Positions 17,381-26,396 of a DNA stretch of 64,000 bases are shown one piece after another. Both the position numbers and the translations under genes were made by a program. How positions within the stretch are numbered: the stretch's first letter is position 1; every line of letters begins with the position of its first letter. The notes beneath the pieces were generated by a model. It ran no database searches. It was given only the letters and a program-made list of their open reading frames with translations, and had not been told where the DNA came from. The DNA is taken from the NCBI RefSeq assembly GCF_023715605.1, contig NZ_JAMBOL010000001.1, forward strand, positions 452,605 to 516,604, written 5' to 3'. The stretch is from Halalkalibacter oceani (GTDB lineage Bacteria; Bacillota; Bacilli; Bacillales; Bacillaceae_D).

Positions 17381-18091
17381 TTGGACATACGGTGGGAGAA
17401 CGTCGGAAGCGACCGGGTGACGGATATGACCTTTTCAATTGAAGGGGGCCAGCTTGTTACGATCATCGGTCCTTCCGGGGCGGGGAAAAGCAGCCTGCTA
17501 AAGCTGATGAACCGTCTGGAAGAACGAAAGAGCGGAATGATTTATTATCGGGACAAGCCAATCACCGACTATGCGATCAAGGATTTGCGCAAACGGATCG
17601 GCATGGCGTTTCAAAGCCCGGCTTTGTTTGAAGGAACGGTCGAGGACAATATTTTATACGGACCGCGCTTACATAATCTCAACTGGTCTAAAGCCAGGCT
17701 GCTTGATTTGCTTGAAGCGGTTCACCTGACGGAGGATTTTTTGGCGAAGCCGGTCGAGGAGCTGTCAGGCGGTGAACAGCAGCGGGTTTCATTGGCGCGA
17801 ACGCTCGCCAATGAGCCCGAAGTTCTCTTGCTGGACGAGGTGACAAGCGCCTTGGACCTGCGCAATGCCGCTGTTGTAGAGGAGCTGATCAAGCATTTGC
17901 AAAAGCAGGGGAAGACGATTCTGATGGTGACGCATGATCTCGAGCAGGCCGAGCGGCTTGGCGACCTGACGTTTTTCATCGACAATGGACGCCTCGTTGA
18001 GCAAAAGGAGTCGGTTGCTTTTTTCGCCAATCCGGAGACGCTGGAAGCACGGCGGTTTCTCTATCGGGATGAAGAAGGAGGGAGCGCCTGA
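17381..18091 (+). CDS. fetA: ABC transporter ATPase, FetA-like
   Basis: This 236-residue ATPase has Walker A GPSGAGKSS, the Q-loop FQSP, signature LSGGEQQRVSLA, and Walker B VLLLDEVTSALD followed by an H-loop MVTHD. Paired with the UPF0014 permease next door, it matches FetAB/YbbLM, described as an iron exporter in E. coli. The TTG start follows AAAGGGGTGG. It begins 68 nt after the thiD terminator and overlaps fetB by 1 nt. A thiamine-related cargo is an alternative suggested only by the neighbours. Confidence 0.72.
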   Translation: MDIRWENVGSDRVTDMTFSIEGGQLVTIIGPSGAGKSSLLKLMNRLEERKSGMIYYRDKPITDYAIKDLRKRIGMAFQSPALFEGTVEDNILYGPRLHNLNWSKARLLDLLEAVHLTEDFLAKPVEELSGGEQQRVSLARTLANEPEVLLLDEVTSALDLRNAAVVEELIKHLQKQGKTILMVTHDLEQAERLGDLTFFIDNGRLVEQKESVAFFANPETLEARRFLYRDEEGGSA

Positions 18092-18861
18092 TGGCACCGG
18101 AGATTTCGAATACGTCGATGCTATTTTTGATTGTTTTTGTTCTTATTCCTCTCTCGCTCTCCTATCTCTATTCGCTGGGATTAGAAAAAAGCATCACCTG
18201 GTCGAGCGTGCGCGGCGTGATCCAGCTGTTTTTGATCGGATATTTGCTGACCTTTCTCTTCGGTTTGCAGCCGATCGTCGGCATTCCGCTTATGCTGCTT
18301 GTCATGATTACGGTGGCCGGCATACATGCGGCAAAAAAAGGGAGCGGTATTCCGTCGGTCCAGGCGGTTGTGCTGCTGATTCTCTGTGCGGTGGAAGCCG
18401 TCGTCCTGACGATGTGGCTCGGCTTCGATATGATTTCCTTCACCGCGGAGCAGGTTATTCCAATGAGCGGGATGATCATCGGCAACAGCATGGTCGCAAT
18501 CGGGCTGGCGCTTGAGCGGATGAAGCAGGAGTTTCGGCAAAACCACGACCGGCTGCAGGCGGCGCTTGCCCTCGGAGCGACACCGAAGGAGGCTTCGCAG
18601 CTTCTGATCCGCAAAATCGTCAAAGCAGCGATGATTCCGAATGTGGACGGATTAAAAACGATCGGTCTCGTTCAGCTTCCGGGGATGATGACCGGGCTCA
18701 TTTTAGCCGGGGTATCGCCGCACGTGGCGATTCGCTATCAGATTGTGATTTCGCTTAGTATTTTTGTGGCGGTCTCGATCAGCGCGATGCTTGTGACCGT
18801 TTTTACATACCGGGCTTTTTATACACAGCAAATGCAATTGATCCGGATGGAAACAGATTGA
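18091..18861 (+). CDS. fetB: UPF0014/FetB family ABC permease
   Basis: This 256-residue protein has about seven membrane spans. The conserved segment RLQAALALGATPKEAS, followed by MIPNVDGLKTIGLVQLPGMMTG, is the family hallmark. It should form a pump with the preceding ATPase. The ATG shares a base with the fetA stop, so translation is coupled. In E. coli FetAB is thought to export iron; substrate specificity cannot be read here. Confidence 0.78.
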   Translation: MAPEISNTSMLFLIVFVLIPLSLSYLYSLGLEKSITWSSVRGVIQLFLIGYLLTFLFGLQPIVGIPLMLLVMITVAGIHAAKKGSGIPSVQAVVLLILCAVEAVVLTMWLGFDMISFTAEQVIPMSGMIIGNSMVAIGLALERMKQEFRQNHDRLQAALALGATPKEASQLLIRKIVKAAMIPNVDGLKTIGLVQLPGMMTGLILAGVSPHVAIRYQIVISLSIFVAVSISAMLVTVFTYRAFYTQQMQLIRMETD

Positions 18862-18885
18862 TCGACGATAAAGGAGCGGCTGTAC

Positions 18886-19470
18886 ATGTTTCGAGGAAAT
18901 AAACCGGTTTTAATATTGCCAGGAATTTTGATGGTTGTCATGATACTCGGCGGCTATCATTTCTTGCAGCAGGAAGAGATGATTACGAATGAACAGCTTC
19001 CGGAAGTGATGGAGATGGAGGTTGACAAGACCCCGACAGACGATGGCGTGCGGGTTGAAGCGAACTGGGATTGGACGACCATGCCGGAGGAAGGGATGTA
19101 TGGCGAGGACTATATCGGGATAACCGTCACCGATCCGGCAACCGGCAAACCGCGGTATGATCTCAGCTTCGCAGAGGGACTGCTTGAATTGCGCTATGGC
19201 GATCAAGTGATTGAAGAAGCGGAGGGCGTTGCCGTCGATAATGGCATCATTTTTGCTTTTCCGAACAAGGTTGAGGAAAATATGAGCTATGGCAATCTCG
19301 GCTCTGTTTCAGTTGAAGTTCTGGGGGCGGGGATTGAGCCGGAGCATATTGAGCTTCACTTTTTGCATACATGGGTGGAGCACAGCCCGCTCGTAAAAGA
19401 GGATGCCGCTTTTACAAAACCCGTCTTTGATGGAGCGGCGAATGTGCCGTATTGGGTAACGAGCTACTAG
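18886..19470 (+). CDS. Membrane-anchored hypothetical protein
   Basis: This 194-residue product has a short basic start (MFRGNKP), one helix (about residues 8-26), and an acidic extracytoplasmic domain with no cysteines. I do not recognise the family. AAAGGAG lies 10 nt before the ATG. It is 24 nt after fetB and 23 nt before the next gene, all in one direction, so these four genes probably form an operon. Its first residues (MFRG-K) resemble the anchored protein at 2931. Confidence 0.75.
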   Translation: MFRGNKPVLILPGILMVVMILGGYHFLQQEEMITNEQLPEVMEMEVDKTPTDDGVRVEANWDWTTMPEEGMYGEDYIGITVTDPATGKPRYDLSFAEGLLELRYGDQVIEEAEGVAVDNGIIFAFPNKVEENMSYGNLGSVSVEVLGAGIEPEHIELHFLHTWVEHSPLVKEDAAFTKPVFDGAANVPYWVTSY

Positions 19471-19493
19471 CATAGAAAAGGAAGGATGTCGCG

Positions 19494-20621
19494 ATGAAGG
19501 TAAGAGGGCTGTCCTATCAAAAGGGAATCTTCTATATTGGCAAGCAGCACGTGGCCTGCGCCTATCATGAAAAGTCACGGCTGAAAAGCTGGCTGAAGCC
19601 TTTAAGCGCCAAAACACTGCTCCTTATGGGGAAGCAGATTTTCTTTTCAATGCCGCTCTGGTTTAAGCTGCTCAGCCTGGTCGTGCTCGGCAGTGTCTTT
19701 ATTCCAAAGCTGCTTGCGGCTTCTTTTGCCGGATGGGAAGGGTTGCCCTATTATGTGCTGCTTTATTTTATGTTTGGCACCCACTTTATCTTCCCCGCGC
19801 AATTGCGCCGCTACCATGGCGCCGAGCATAAAGTGTTCAGCACGAAAGGCGTCATTCGCCGGGCGGGGATGCCGCGAATCAAACGGGCGGCGATCACGAA
19901 CCGTTATTGCTCGACCAATACGGTAGTCATCTATTTTAGCAGCGTGCTCGTTTTGACGATTGTGATTTCATGCTTTAATGGAGTCGGGGAACCGTCATTG
20001 GCGCTTGCTTCGTATATGGCGGTCGCTGCGATTCCGGTCGTCGCGACATTGATGACGAAGAAAGGATTCCGCTGGCTTGAAAACCTGATTTTGCGGATTT
20101 CCTACTGGCTCCAGATTCATATCACGACTGCCGAGCCTGAGCATCAGCACCTGCTTGCTTCGATCGAGTCGTATCGCAAGCTGGCTGCGAAAGAGTTTCC
20201 GGAAAGGCTCGTTGTCAAGCGGCCAATCCGCATAAAGGAGGAGAAGCATATGGCGATTGTCGATGTAACGATTATTCCAATTGGCACAGAGGATCCAAGC
20301 GTCAGCGCGCATGTCGCTGAGGTACACCAGGTGCTGAAGCAATACGAAGGAAAAATTACTTATCAGCTGACGCCGATGAGCACGCTGATCGAAGGGGAGC
20401 TGCCTGTTTTGTTCGAGGTGATTCAGGCGATTCATGAAGTGCCGTTCCAGCATGGAGTGAAGCGCGTCGCGACCAATATCCGGATCGACGACAGACGGGA
20501 CAAAGTATCGACGATGGACGGCAAGCTCGCCGCCGTGCAAGGAAAACTGGCGGAGAAAACCGAGCCGGCTGCCATTGAAAAAAACCAGACAGAAGAAAGC
20601 GTTGCGCCACTCCAAAAATGA
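19494..20621 (+). CDS. DUF1385-like membrane domain fused to an MTH1187/YqgV thiamine-binding domain
   Basis: This 375-residue frame has two parts. Residues 1-250 form a membrane protein with the DUF1385 (YqhQ) signature RRYHGAEHKVF and a later NRYCSTNT. Residues 253-375 start MAIVDVTIIPIGTEDPSVS and carry STLIEGELPVLFEVIQAIHE, the MTH1187/YqgV family, which binds thiamine in characterised members. An internal AAAGGAGGAG (20234-20243) lies 6 nt before an in-frame ATG at 20250. The second domain could therefore also be made as a separate 123-residue protein. The gene lies downstream of the thi and fetAB genes. Confidence 0.82.
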   Translation: MKVRGLSYQKGIFYIGKQHVACAYHEKSRLKSWLKPLSAKTLLLMGKQIFFSMPLWFKLLSLVVLGSVFIPKLLAASFAGWEGLPYYVLLYFMFGTHFIFPAQLRRYHGAEHKVFSTKGVIRRAGMPRIKRAAITNRYCSTNTVVIYFSSVLVLTIVISCFNGVGEPSLALASYMAVAAIPVVATLMTKKGFRWLENLILRISYWLQIHITTAEPEHQHLLASIESYRKLAAKEFPERLVVKRPIRIKEEKHMAIVDVTIIPIGTEDPSVSAHVAEVHQVLKQYEGKITYQLTPMSTLIEGELPVLFEVIQAIHEVPFQHGVKRVATNIRIDDRRDKVSTMDGKLAAVQGKLAEKTEPAAIEKNQTEESVAPLQK

Positions 20622-20680
20622 GATCGGGAGCCCGATACACAGGATTCAAAACGTGAAGAGGATGTATACGACAAGGCAAA

Positions 20681-20719
20681 GGCTGGGACAAAGGTAAAAA
20701 CAACCTTCTGTCTCAGCCC
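20681..20719 (+). terminator. GGCTGGGACAAAGG-type hairpin
   Basis: GGCTGGGACAAAGGT (20681-20695) pairs with ACCTTCTGTCTCAGCC (20703-20718). It lies between convergent genes and can end transcription from both sides. It is the terminator module of the repeat family without the upstream modules. Confidence 0.7.
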
Positions 20720-20788
20720 TAAAAATGGCTGCCGACATCCACTTTAAATGAAACCTTCATGGAAAGCATGAAGATAATCCACGTTTAT

Positions 20789-21634
20789 TTACTTCTCCTG
20801 AATAGAGATCCAGATCTGACTTTTTTGATCTTTACTGGCTAGTATTTCTGGACCTTCTGCCAATTCATAGGATGATGAAGGAAGCCACTCTGAATAGATC
20901 CGTTGCCAATGTCCTTCAACCTGCTCCCAGTCTCCATCTATTTCAAAAATTGCCCATAGTAAGGCAGGTACTTCTAAAGTGGAATACTTTTCTAACGGCT
21001 CTTGTGACGTGGCTGCCCCGATATATTGGTCAAAGCTTGCCTTCCCTTCATCATTTTCTGAGTAATTTACTGAAACATGAATGATACCGTGAGGCTCTTT
21101 ATTTGCGATGGACTCCAGCTCTTTCATCTCGGTATCACTGATTGCAGCTATCATACTTTCGTAAGTCGGTGTTAGTAACTCATTCACCATCTCAACTTCA
21201 TATTTAACCCCCACCACGGTAAATGGGTCTTTTTCAACAATACGATAATTCATTTCGGTTCCTCCTTGGATCGTTAATTGAAAGCTCATTCTTGGAAATG
21301 CTTTTACGTTCTGTTCTGTATTTCTGACAGCTGAAGGAGTAACGCCATGGTAGTTTTGAAATACGCGTGAAAAGGCATCCGGTGATTGATACCTATATTT
21401 GAGTGCTACATCAATCACTTTTACCCTTGGATCCTTCAATTCCAATGCCGCCAATGTCAAACGTCTTCTCCGAATATATTCTGAGATGGTAATACCTGAT
21501 AAAAGAGCAAAAAGGCGTTTGAATTGATATTCAGAGCACAAGGCAACTTTAGCTACCTCCTTTACATCAATGTGGTTACTCAAATTTTCTTCAATATAAT
21601 TTAATGCCTCGTTCATTCCTTTTAACATCTCCAT
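20789..21634 (-). CDS. AraC-type regulator with GyrI-like effector domain
   Basis: This 281-residue protein has an N-terminal AraC DNA-binding domain (residues about 5-105) with two helix-turn-helices. The second has the pattern VIDVALKYRYQSPDAFSRVFQNYHGVTPS. A C-terminal GyrI-like ligand-binding domain (about 125-281) follows, starting MNYRIVEKDPFTVVGVKYE. Such regulators respond to small hydrophobic compounds, often drugs. It is divergent from blaI, with 297 nt between. Codon use looks more AT-rich than the neighbours, so acquisition is possible. Confidence 0.88.
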   Translation of the reverse strand: MEMLKGMNEALNYIEENLSNHIDVKEVAKVALCSEYQFKRLFALLSGITISEYIRRRRLTLAALELKDPRVKVIDVALKYRYQSPDAFSRVFQNYHGVTPSAVRNTEQNVKAFPRMSFQLTIQGGTEMNYRIVEKDPFTVVGVKYEVEMVNELLTPTYESMIAAISDTEMKELESIANKEPHGIIHVSVNYSENDEGKASFDQYIGAATSQEPLEKYSTLEVPALLWAIFEIDGDWEQVEGHWQRIYSEWLPSSSYELAEGPEILASKDQKSQIWISIQEK

Positions 21635-21864
21635 GAATGTACCTCCCTTTCTCCTGTCCTATCATAACAGGTGAATCGGCAGCCAACCCGACTTTTTATG
21701 CTTTTATCAGTCGGTGACAGTGTAAGTATCTCTTATAAATAACCATTTATTTTAAAAATGAGTGCTTCGGCAGTCTGTTCGGATTGCTGAAAATGTTATT
21801 ATCTTTATCCTCTCCGGACAAAATTTTTACAATCGGACAAGGGCTTCGCCTGCTTTCTCCTCTG

Positions 21865-21912
21865 TTGACTTCCTCAGCGGGCGGTCCTATAATTGAACTA
21901 TTACATTGGTAA
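21865..21912 (+). promoter_or_regulatory. blaI-blaR1 promoter with BlaI-type operator
   Basis: TTGACT (21865-21870), 17 bp, TATAAT (21888-21893). Just downstream is TTACATTGGTAA (21901-21912), a TTAC-N4-GTAA dyad at the expected start site. The same dyad occurs twice before the penicillin-binding protein gene at 24246 and 24270, which supports autoregulation by BlaI. Confidence 0.7.
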
Positions 21913-21931
21913 GTTTAAGGGTGGGTAAGAG

Positions 21932-22315
21932 ATGAAAAAGTTACCGCAAATTTCCGAAGCAGAACTAGAGGTTATGAAGATCATCTGGCGGCATCCGCAC
22001 AGCAATACGAAACAGGTCATTGAAAAGCTGTCAAAAACGAGTACATGGAGTCCGAAGACGATTCAGACGATGCTGCTACGCTTAATTAAAAAAGGGGCGC
22101 TGCACCATTATAAAGACGGGCGCGTGTTCGTCTATGTGCCGAATGTGGAAGAGAGCGACTACATTGAAGTCGAGAGCCAAAGCTTTTTAAATCGTTTTTA
22201 TAACGGGACGCTTAATTCAATGGTGTTGAACTTTTTAGAAAAGGATAAGCTGTCCGAAGACGAGATTAATGAACTATATGATATTTTAGAAGAACGTAAG
22301 AGAAAGAAGGAATAA
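21932..22315 (+). CDS. blaI: BlaI/MecI family transcriptional repressor
   Basis: This 127-residue winged-helix repressor begins KLPQISEAELEVMKIIWRHPHSNTKQVIE and carries WSPKTIQTMLLRLIKKGAL, the DNA-recognition part. BlaI/MecI proteins bind TACA/TGTA dyads and are destroyed when BlaR1 senses beta-lactam. It is followed 1 nt later by blaR1. A BlaI-type dyad lies at its own promoter. Confidence 0.93.
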   Translation: MKKLPQISEAELEVMKIIWRHPHSNTKQVIEKLSKTSTWSPKTIQTMLLRLIKKGALHHYKDGRVFVYVPNVEESDYIEVESQSFLNRFYNGTLNSMVLNFLEKDKLSEDEINELYDILEERKRKKE

Positions 22316-22316
22316 C

Positions 22317-24122
22317 ATGGAACATTCTTTCTTTACTCTTTTTCTTATTAGCAATCTTCTTATTTCCCTCCTGCTCGCTGTCGTGATCTGCTTAAAAAAA
22401 TTGGTGAAACATCATGTCACGGTCAACACGCTGTACCGGATCAGTGTAGTCTCTTTCCTGCTTCTGCTGGCGCCATTTTTTCCCGTTCATCTTTTGAAAA
22501 TCAACTCGTTTGCTGATTGGGTTAGCCGTTACCGTGCGTTTAACCCTGGTTCAGCCGGGGGCCAGGCTGCGACCACGCAAACGGAAGGAGAATGGCAGAA
22601 CGGAAACTGGCTGCAGGATTTCTCGGTTACGGTGGAGCAGTCGTCCTTCAGTCAAGTCGACTTTGTCTTGTTGCTGATCTGGATTGCCGGTATGACGGTG
22701 ATGCTGCTGCTGACGTTGTACAGTAACAGGCGTATGTTCAGCATTAAAAAAAGCCTGCAAGCCGTCGACGATCCACAGCTGTCCAATCTGTTGGATCATT
22801 GTCAGCAAAAGATCGGCTTTCATAAAAAGGTCGTGCTCGGACATTCGGCATTAATTACATCACCAATCACCTTTGGTCTCATCCGTCCTTACATTGTTCT
22901 GCCAAGAGATAGTTCTCTCTTAACAAAGGATGAGCTGAGATACATTTTGCTGCATGAGCTGTTTCATAGTAAACGGAAGGATATGCTCATCAATTATTTG
23001 ATTTGTCTGTTTCGGACGATGTACTGGTTTAATCCATTCGTCTCGTATTTTTTAAAGGAAATGAAAACAGAGATGGAAATATCCTGTGATTATGCCGTGT
23101 TGAAGCAGGGCGACGAGGAAGCGCATCTTCACTATGCCGAGGTGATTCTGAAATTCGCTTCGCTTTCGCAGCGGACGTCCCCGCTCGCTGTCGCTTCTGA
23201 AATAAGCAGTTCCTATAAAGAAGTAAAACGAAGAATTGTAACGATTGTCGATTTCAAACAGGAGTCACGGCAGCTTAAACGGAAAAGCTCGCTTGTTTTT
23301 ACGGCTATAACAGCGCTTGTGTTACTAAGTACGCCGACACTTTCGGTGTTCGCGGTGAACGCCGATCAATATGATTTCTCCGGTGAACAGGCAGTTTATA
23401 AAGATTACAGCCGCTTCTTTGCCAATGTGTCAGGCGGCGCCGTGCTATTTGACGCCGCTACAGGCCAATATACCGTTTATAATCGGGACGTCAGCACGAC
23501 GAGATACGCGCCAGCCTCGACTTATAAAATTTTCAGTGCCTTATTGGCGCTTGAAGCGGGACTGATTACGAGAAACGATTCAGACATGGCGTGGGACGGG
23601 ACCCCGTATCAATACGACGAGTGGAATCGCGATCACAACCTGTTCACGGCGATGGCCAGCTCAGCTTCATGGTATTTTCAGCGACTTGACGAGCAGCTGG
23701 GCCGAGAGAGCCTCCAGCGTTCCTTTGAGCAGCTTCATTATGGCAATGCGGAATTATCGAGCAGCCTTGAAAACTACTGGGCCGATTCCTCGCTTACGAT
23801 CTCGCCAGTAGAACAGATTGAGATGCTGAGAAAGCTGTATGAGAATCAGCCCGGCTTCGCGCAGGAACATATTGAAACAGTAAAAGACGCCATCCTGCTG
23901 GAGCAGTCAGGGGATGCCCGCTTGTACGGAAAAACCGGGACGCTTTCTTTTGACGGAGAGGATATTAGCGGCTGGTTTATCGGATTTGTCGAAACGAACG
24001 AAGCCCCGCAATTCTTTGCCGTTCATATTGAAGGAGAGACCGAGGCCGGTGGAAGGTCGGCCACTGAAATCGCGCTCTCTATTTTGGAGCAGGAAGGGAT
24101 ATACAAATCAGTTGAGCAATAG
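22317..24122 (+). CDS. blaR1: BlaR1-type beta-lactam sensor and metalloprotease
   Basis: This 601-residue membrane sensor has N-terminal spans flanking a zinc protease domain (HELFH, H213-H217), one later span (about residues 324-344), and an extracellular class D beta-lactamase-like domain. The acylated Ser is in STYK (S401, K404), and KTG is near residue 541. The length equals B. licheniformis BlaR1 (601 residues, acylated at S402 in the literature I recall). It triggers loss of BlaI and induction of targets. It is followed by a terminator. Confidence 0.93.
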   Translation: MEHSFFTLFLISNLLISLLLAVVICLKKLVKHHVTVNTLYRISVVSFLLLLAPFFPVHLLKINSFADWVSRYRAFNPGSAGGQAATTQTEGEWQNGNWLQDFSVTVEQSSFSQVDFVLLLIWIAGMTVMLLLTLYSNRRMFSIKKSLQAVDDPQLSNLLDHCQQKIGFHKKVVLGHSALITSPITFGLIRPYIVLPRDSSLLTKDELRYILLHELFHSKRKDMLINYLICLFRTMYWFNPFVSYFLKEMKTEMEISCDYAVLKQGDEEAHLHYAEVILKFASLSQRTSPLAVASEISSSYKEVKRRIVTIVDFKQESRQLKRKSSLVFTAITALVLLSTPTLSVFAVNADQYDFSGEQAVYKDYSRFFANVSGGAVLFDAATGQYTVYNRDVSTTRYAPASTYKIFSALLALEAGLITRNDSDMAWDGTPYQYDEWNRDHNLFTAMASSASWYFQRLDEQLGRESLQRSFEQLHYGNAELSSSLENYWADSSLTISPVEQIEMLRKLYENQPGFAQEHIETVKDAILLEQSGDARLYGKTGTLSFDGEDISGWFIGFVETNEAPQFFAVHIEGETEAGGRSATEIALSILEQEGIYKSVEQ

Positions 24123-24135
24123 ACCGGTAGTGAAA

Positions 24136-24177
24136 GGGGCTGGGCCTGAAGGTTATTTTTAACCGTTGCCCAGCCCC
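24136..24177 (+). terminator. Terminator after blaR1
   Basis: GGGGCTGGGC (24136-24145) pairs with GCCCAGCCCC (24168-24177), with an inner GGTT/AACC pair. It separates blaIR1 from the penicillin-binding protein unit, which has its own promoter. Confidence 0.75.
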
Positions 24178-24232
24178 TAAGCTATCTGCTAAAGCTTGCG
24201 TTACGTGAAGTCTCATTTTCTTTGAATCCGTC

Positions 24233-24283
24233 TTGACTTTTTAGATTACACATGTAATATTAATAAATATTACATGTGTAATC
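24233..24283 (+). promoter_or_regulatory. Promoter and paired BlaI-type operators for the PBP genes
   Basis: TTGACT (24233-24238) and TAATAT (24255-24260, 16-bp spacer) form a promoter. A perfect 18-bp inverted repeat, GATTACACATGTAATATT (24244-24261) with its complement (24266-24283), covers it. Each arm holds a TTAC-N4-GTAA dyad (24246-24257, 24270-24281), one over the spacer/-10 and one near the start site. Confidence 0.75.
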
Positions 24284-24368
24284 TTTTTTGTGGTTGAGAA
24301 AGCGTAGAAATTGGTGGGGCGGTCCTCTCGTGCCGCTTTCTTACTGAATGGAAGGGCAGGTTCAAAAA

Positions 24369-26372
24369 ATGGATGCGAAAAAAATCATGCTCGGATGTGT
24401 ATCAATTCTTCTTTGTCTCTCGCTTTTCGCCTGCAGCAAAGAGGAGCAAACACCAGAGGAAGCTTTTAACGAATTCGCCGCGCATTTGCAGCGAGGAAAT
24501 TATGAAAAGATGTATGAATTATTGACAGACTCTGCGAAAGAAGTGATTTCGGCGAATGCGTTTGTTGAGCGGTACGAAAAGATTTACCTGGGTATTGAGG
24601 CAAAAGAGGTAACAATTACAGTTGATCAAATAGACGAGGAAACGAAACGATCAAAAGCGGAACGCTACCCGCTTGCCTTTACACAGAGGATGCTGACAAG
24701 AGCAGGAGAGGTGACAACTGATGCCGTGGCAGAACTGGTTTTTCATGACGAGACAAAAACATGGAAGATCGATTGGACTCCCGGGCTCATTTTTCCCGAG
24801 CTGGAGGAGGGAGATAAAGTACGGGTCGAAACGCTGTCTGCGAAACGGGGAGAACTGTTTGATCGAAACCGTTCCGGCCTAGCTGTTAACGGTGTGATGT
24901 ATGAAATCGGGATTGTACCGGAACGGATCGAGTCAGTGGAGGAAACAGTCGAGCGACTGGCAAATATTCTCGGTCTCTCGCAGCAGCAGGTGAAAGAGGC
25001 GCTGCAGCAGGATTGGATTAAGCCGGACATGTTTGTACCCATTCTCTCCATTCCGGTGGAGCAGCAGGAAACAGTGGCGCAGATTCAGGACATTGCCGGA
25101 GCGACTTACCGAGAGGTCGGCGCCAGAGTTTACCCGTTTAAACAGGCGACGGCTCATCTAACTGGCTACATAGGTTCGATTTCAGCTGAAGAACTAGAAC
25201 AATTGGAGAGTAAGGGCTATCAAGCTCACGATCAAATTGGCAAAGCAGGGCTTGAAAAAATATTGGAGCACCGGCTGCGCGGCGAGGATGGCAGCGTCAT
25301 TTACATTGTTGATCAACAGGGGAATCCAAAAGCCGAGATTGCCAGAAAGGAAGCGGTCGATGGCGAGAGTATCCAATTAACAATTGACGCCAGTCAGCAA
25401 CAAAGGATTTACGAGCAATTTTCCAATGAACCGGGAACCGCTGTTTCCTTGAATCCGAAAACAGGAGAAGTACTATCACTTGTCAGCTCTCCTGCTTATG
25501 ATCCGAACGAATTCATCCACGGTTTAACGGCAGAAGCATGGCAACAGCTCAATGAAGCTGAAGCTAAACCTTTGCTGAACCGCTTTACCCAAAGATATGC
25601 GCCGGGATCAATCATGAAGCCGGTGACAGCGGCGATCGGGCTTGCTCATAACTGGGACGGTAATGAGAAGAAACAGATTAGCAGGAAGCAGTGGCAGAAG
25701 GATTCCTCATGGGGAAATTACGCAGTTACGCGCGTCAAAGAAGTCAATCATGTTGATTTAACCGATGCCCTCGTCCACTCTGACAATATTTACTTTGCCC
25801 AGATGGCACTGGAGCTCGGAGCTGAAGCATTTCTCAGCGGGCTGGACTCCTTTGGATTTAATGAAGAGATTCCTTTTCCGTACGGGATGGCGATGTCGAC
25901 CGTGGCGAACAACGGAATCAACTCGGACATTCAATTGGCGGACACCGCTTATGGCCAGGGAGAACTGCTCGTCACTCCTTTGCATCTTGCGCTAATGTAT
26001 GCTCCGTTTGTAACAGGAGAGATGCCTAAGCCGCTCCTTTTCAAGGACGAACGGCCTTCCGTTTGGAAGGATGATGTCATAGAAACAGAGGATGCCGGCA
26101 AAATTGTCGCAGACTTGACGGCGGTTGTCGCGGAAGGAACAGGAGCTGCTTCCAGGCTGACGGCTATTACGCTTGCCGGAAAAACCGGAACGACGGAATA
26201 TAAATTATCTCAAGATGAAGCGGGAAAGGAAAATGGTGGATTTATCGCCTTTCATGCGGACAATCCGGAATTGCTCGTGCTAATGATGATTGAAAATGTC
26301 GAAAATCGCGGAGGCAGCTCCTATGTCGTGCCGAAGGTGAGAGCGATTTTTGAACAGCAGTTCCAACAATAG
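24369..26372 (+). CDS. MecA/PBP3-like class B penicillin-binding protein, lipoprotein
   Basis: This 667-residue transpeptidase has a lipoprotein signal (CLSLFAC) and a MecA_N-type domain (about residues 30-140). A dimerisation domain and a transpeptidase domain follow, with S414-x-x-K417, S471-D-N473 and K605-T-G. This is the layout of staphylococcal PBP2a and B. subtilis PBP3, which tolerate beta-lactams. The ATG at 24369 starts the signal; an ATG at 24348 is also in frame. The paired BlaI dyads upstream suggest induction by beta-lactam. The next PBP gene follows in 24 nt. Confidence 0.9.
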   Translation: MDAKKIMLGCVSILLCLSLFACSKEEQTPEEAFNEFAAHLQRGNYEKMYELLTDSAKEVISANAFVERYEKIYLGIEAKEVTITVDQIDEETKRSKAERYPLAFTQRMLTRAGEVTTDAVAELVFHDETKTWKIDWTPGLIFPELEEGDKVRVETLSAKRGELFDRNRSGLAVNGVMYEIGIVPERIESVEETVERLANILGLSQQQVKEALQQDWIKPDMFVPILSIPVEQQETVAQIQDIAGATYREVGARVYPFKQATAHLTGYIGSISAEELEQLESKGYQAHDQIGKAGLEKILEHRLRGEDGSVIYIVDQQGNPKAEIARKEAVDGESIQLTIDASQQQRIYEQFSNEPGTAVSLNPKTGEVLSLVSSPAYDPNEFIHGLTAEAWQQLNEAEAKPLLNRFTQRYAPGSIMKPVTAAIGLAHNWDGNEKKQISRKQWQKDSSWGNYAVTRVKEVNHVDLTDALVHSDNIYFAQMALELGAEAFLSGLDSFGFNEEIPFPYGMAMSTVANNGINSDIQLADTAYGQGELLVTPLHLALMYAPFVTGEMPKPLLFKDERPSVWKDDVIETEDAGKIVADLTAVVAEGTGAASRLTAITLAGKTGTTEYKLSQDEAGKENGGFIAFHADNPELLVLMMIENVENRGGSSYVVPKVRAIFEQQFQQ

Positions 26373-26396
26373 CGGTGTAAGGAAGAGGAGACGAAA

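Noticed and set aside
19995..20615. 206-codon open frame opposite the DUF1385/YqgV fusion
   Set aside because: Fully contained in a gene with two recognisable domains; no ribosome site.
22317..24122. Considered that the blaR1 gene encodes a stand-alone class D beta-lactamase
   Set aside because: Membrane spans and the HELFH zinc site precede the penicillin-binding domain in one frame, which is the sensor layout.
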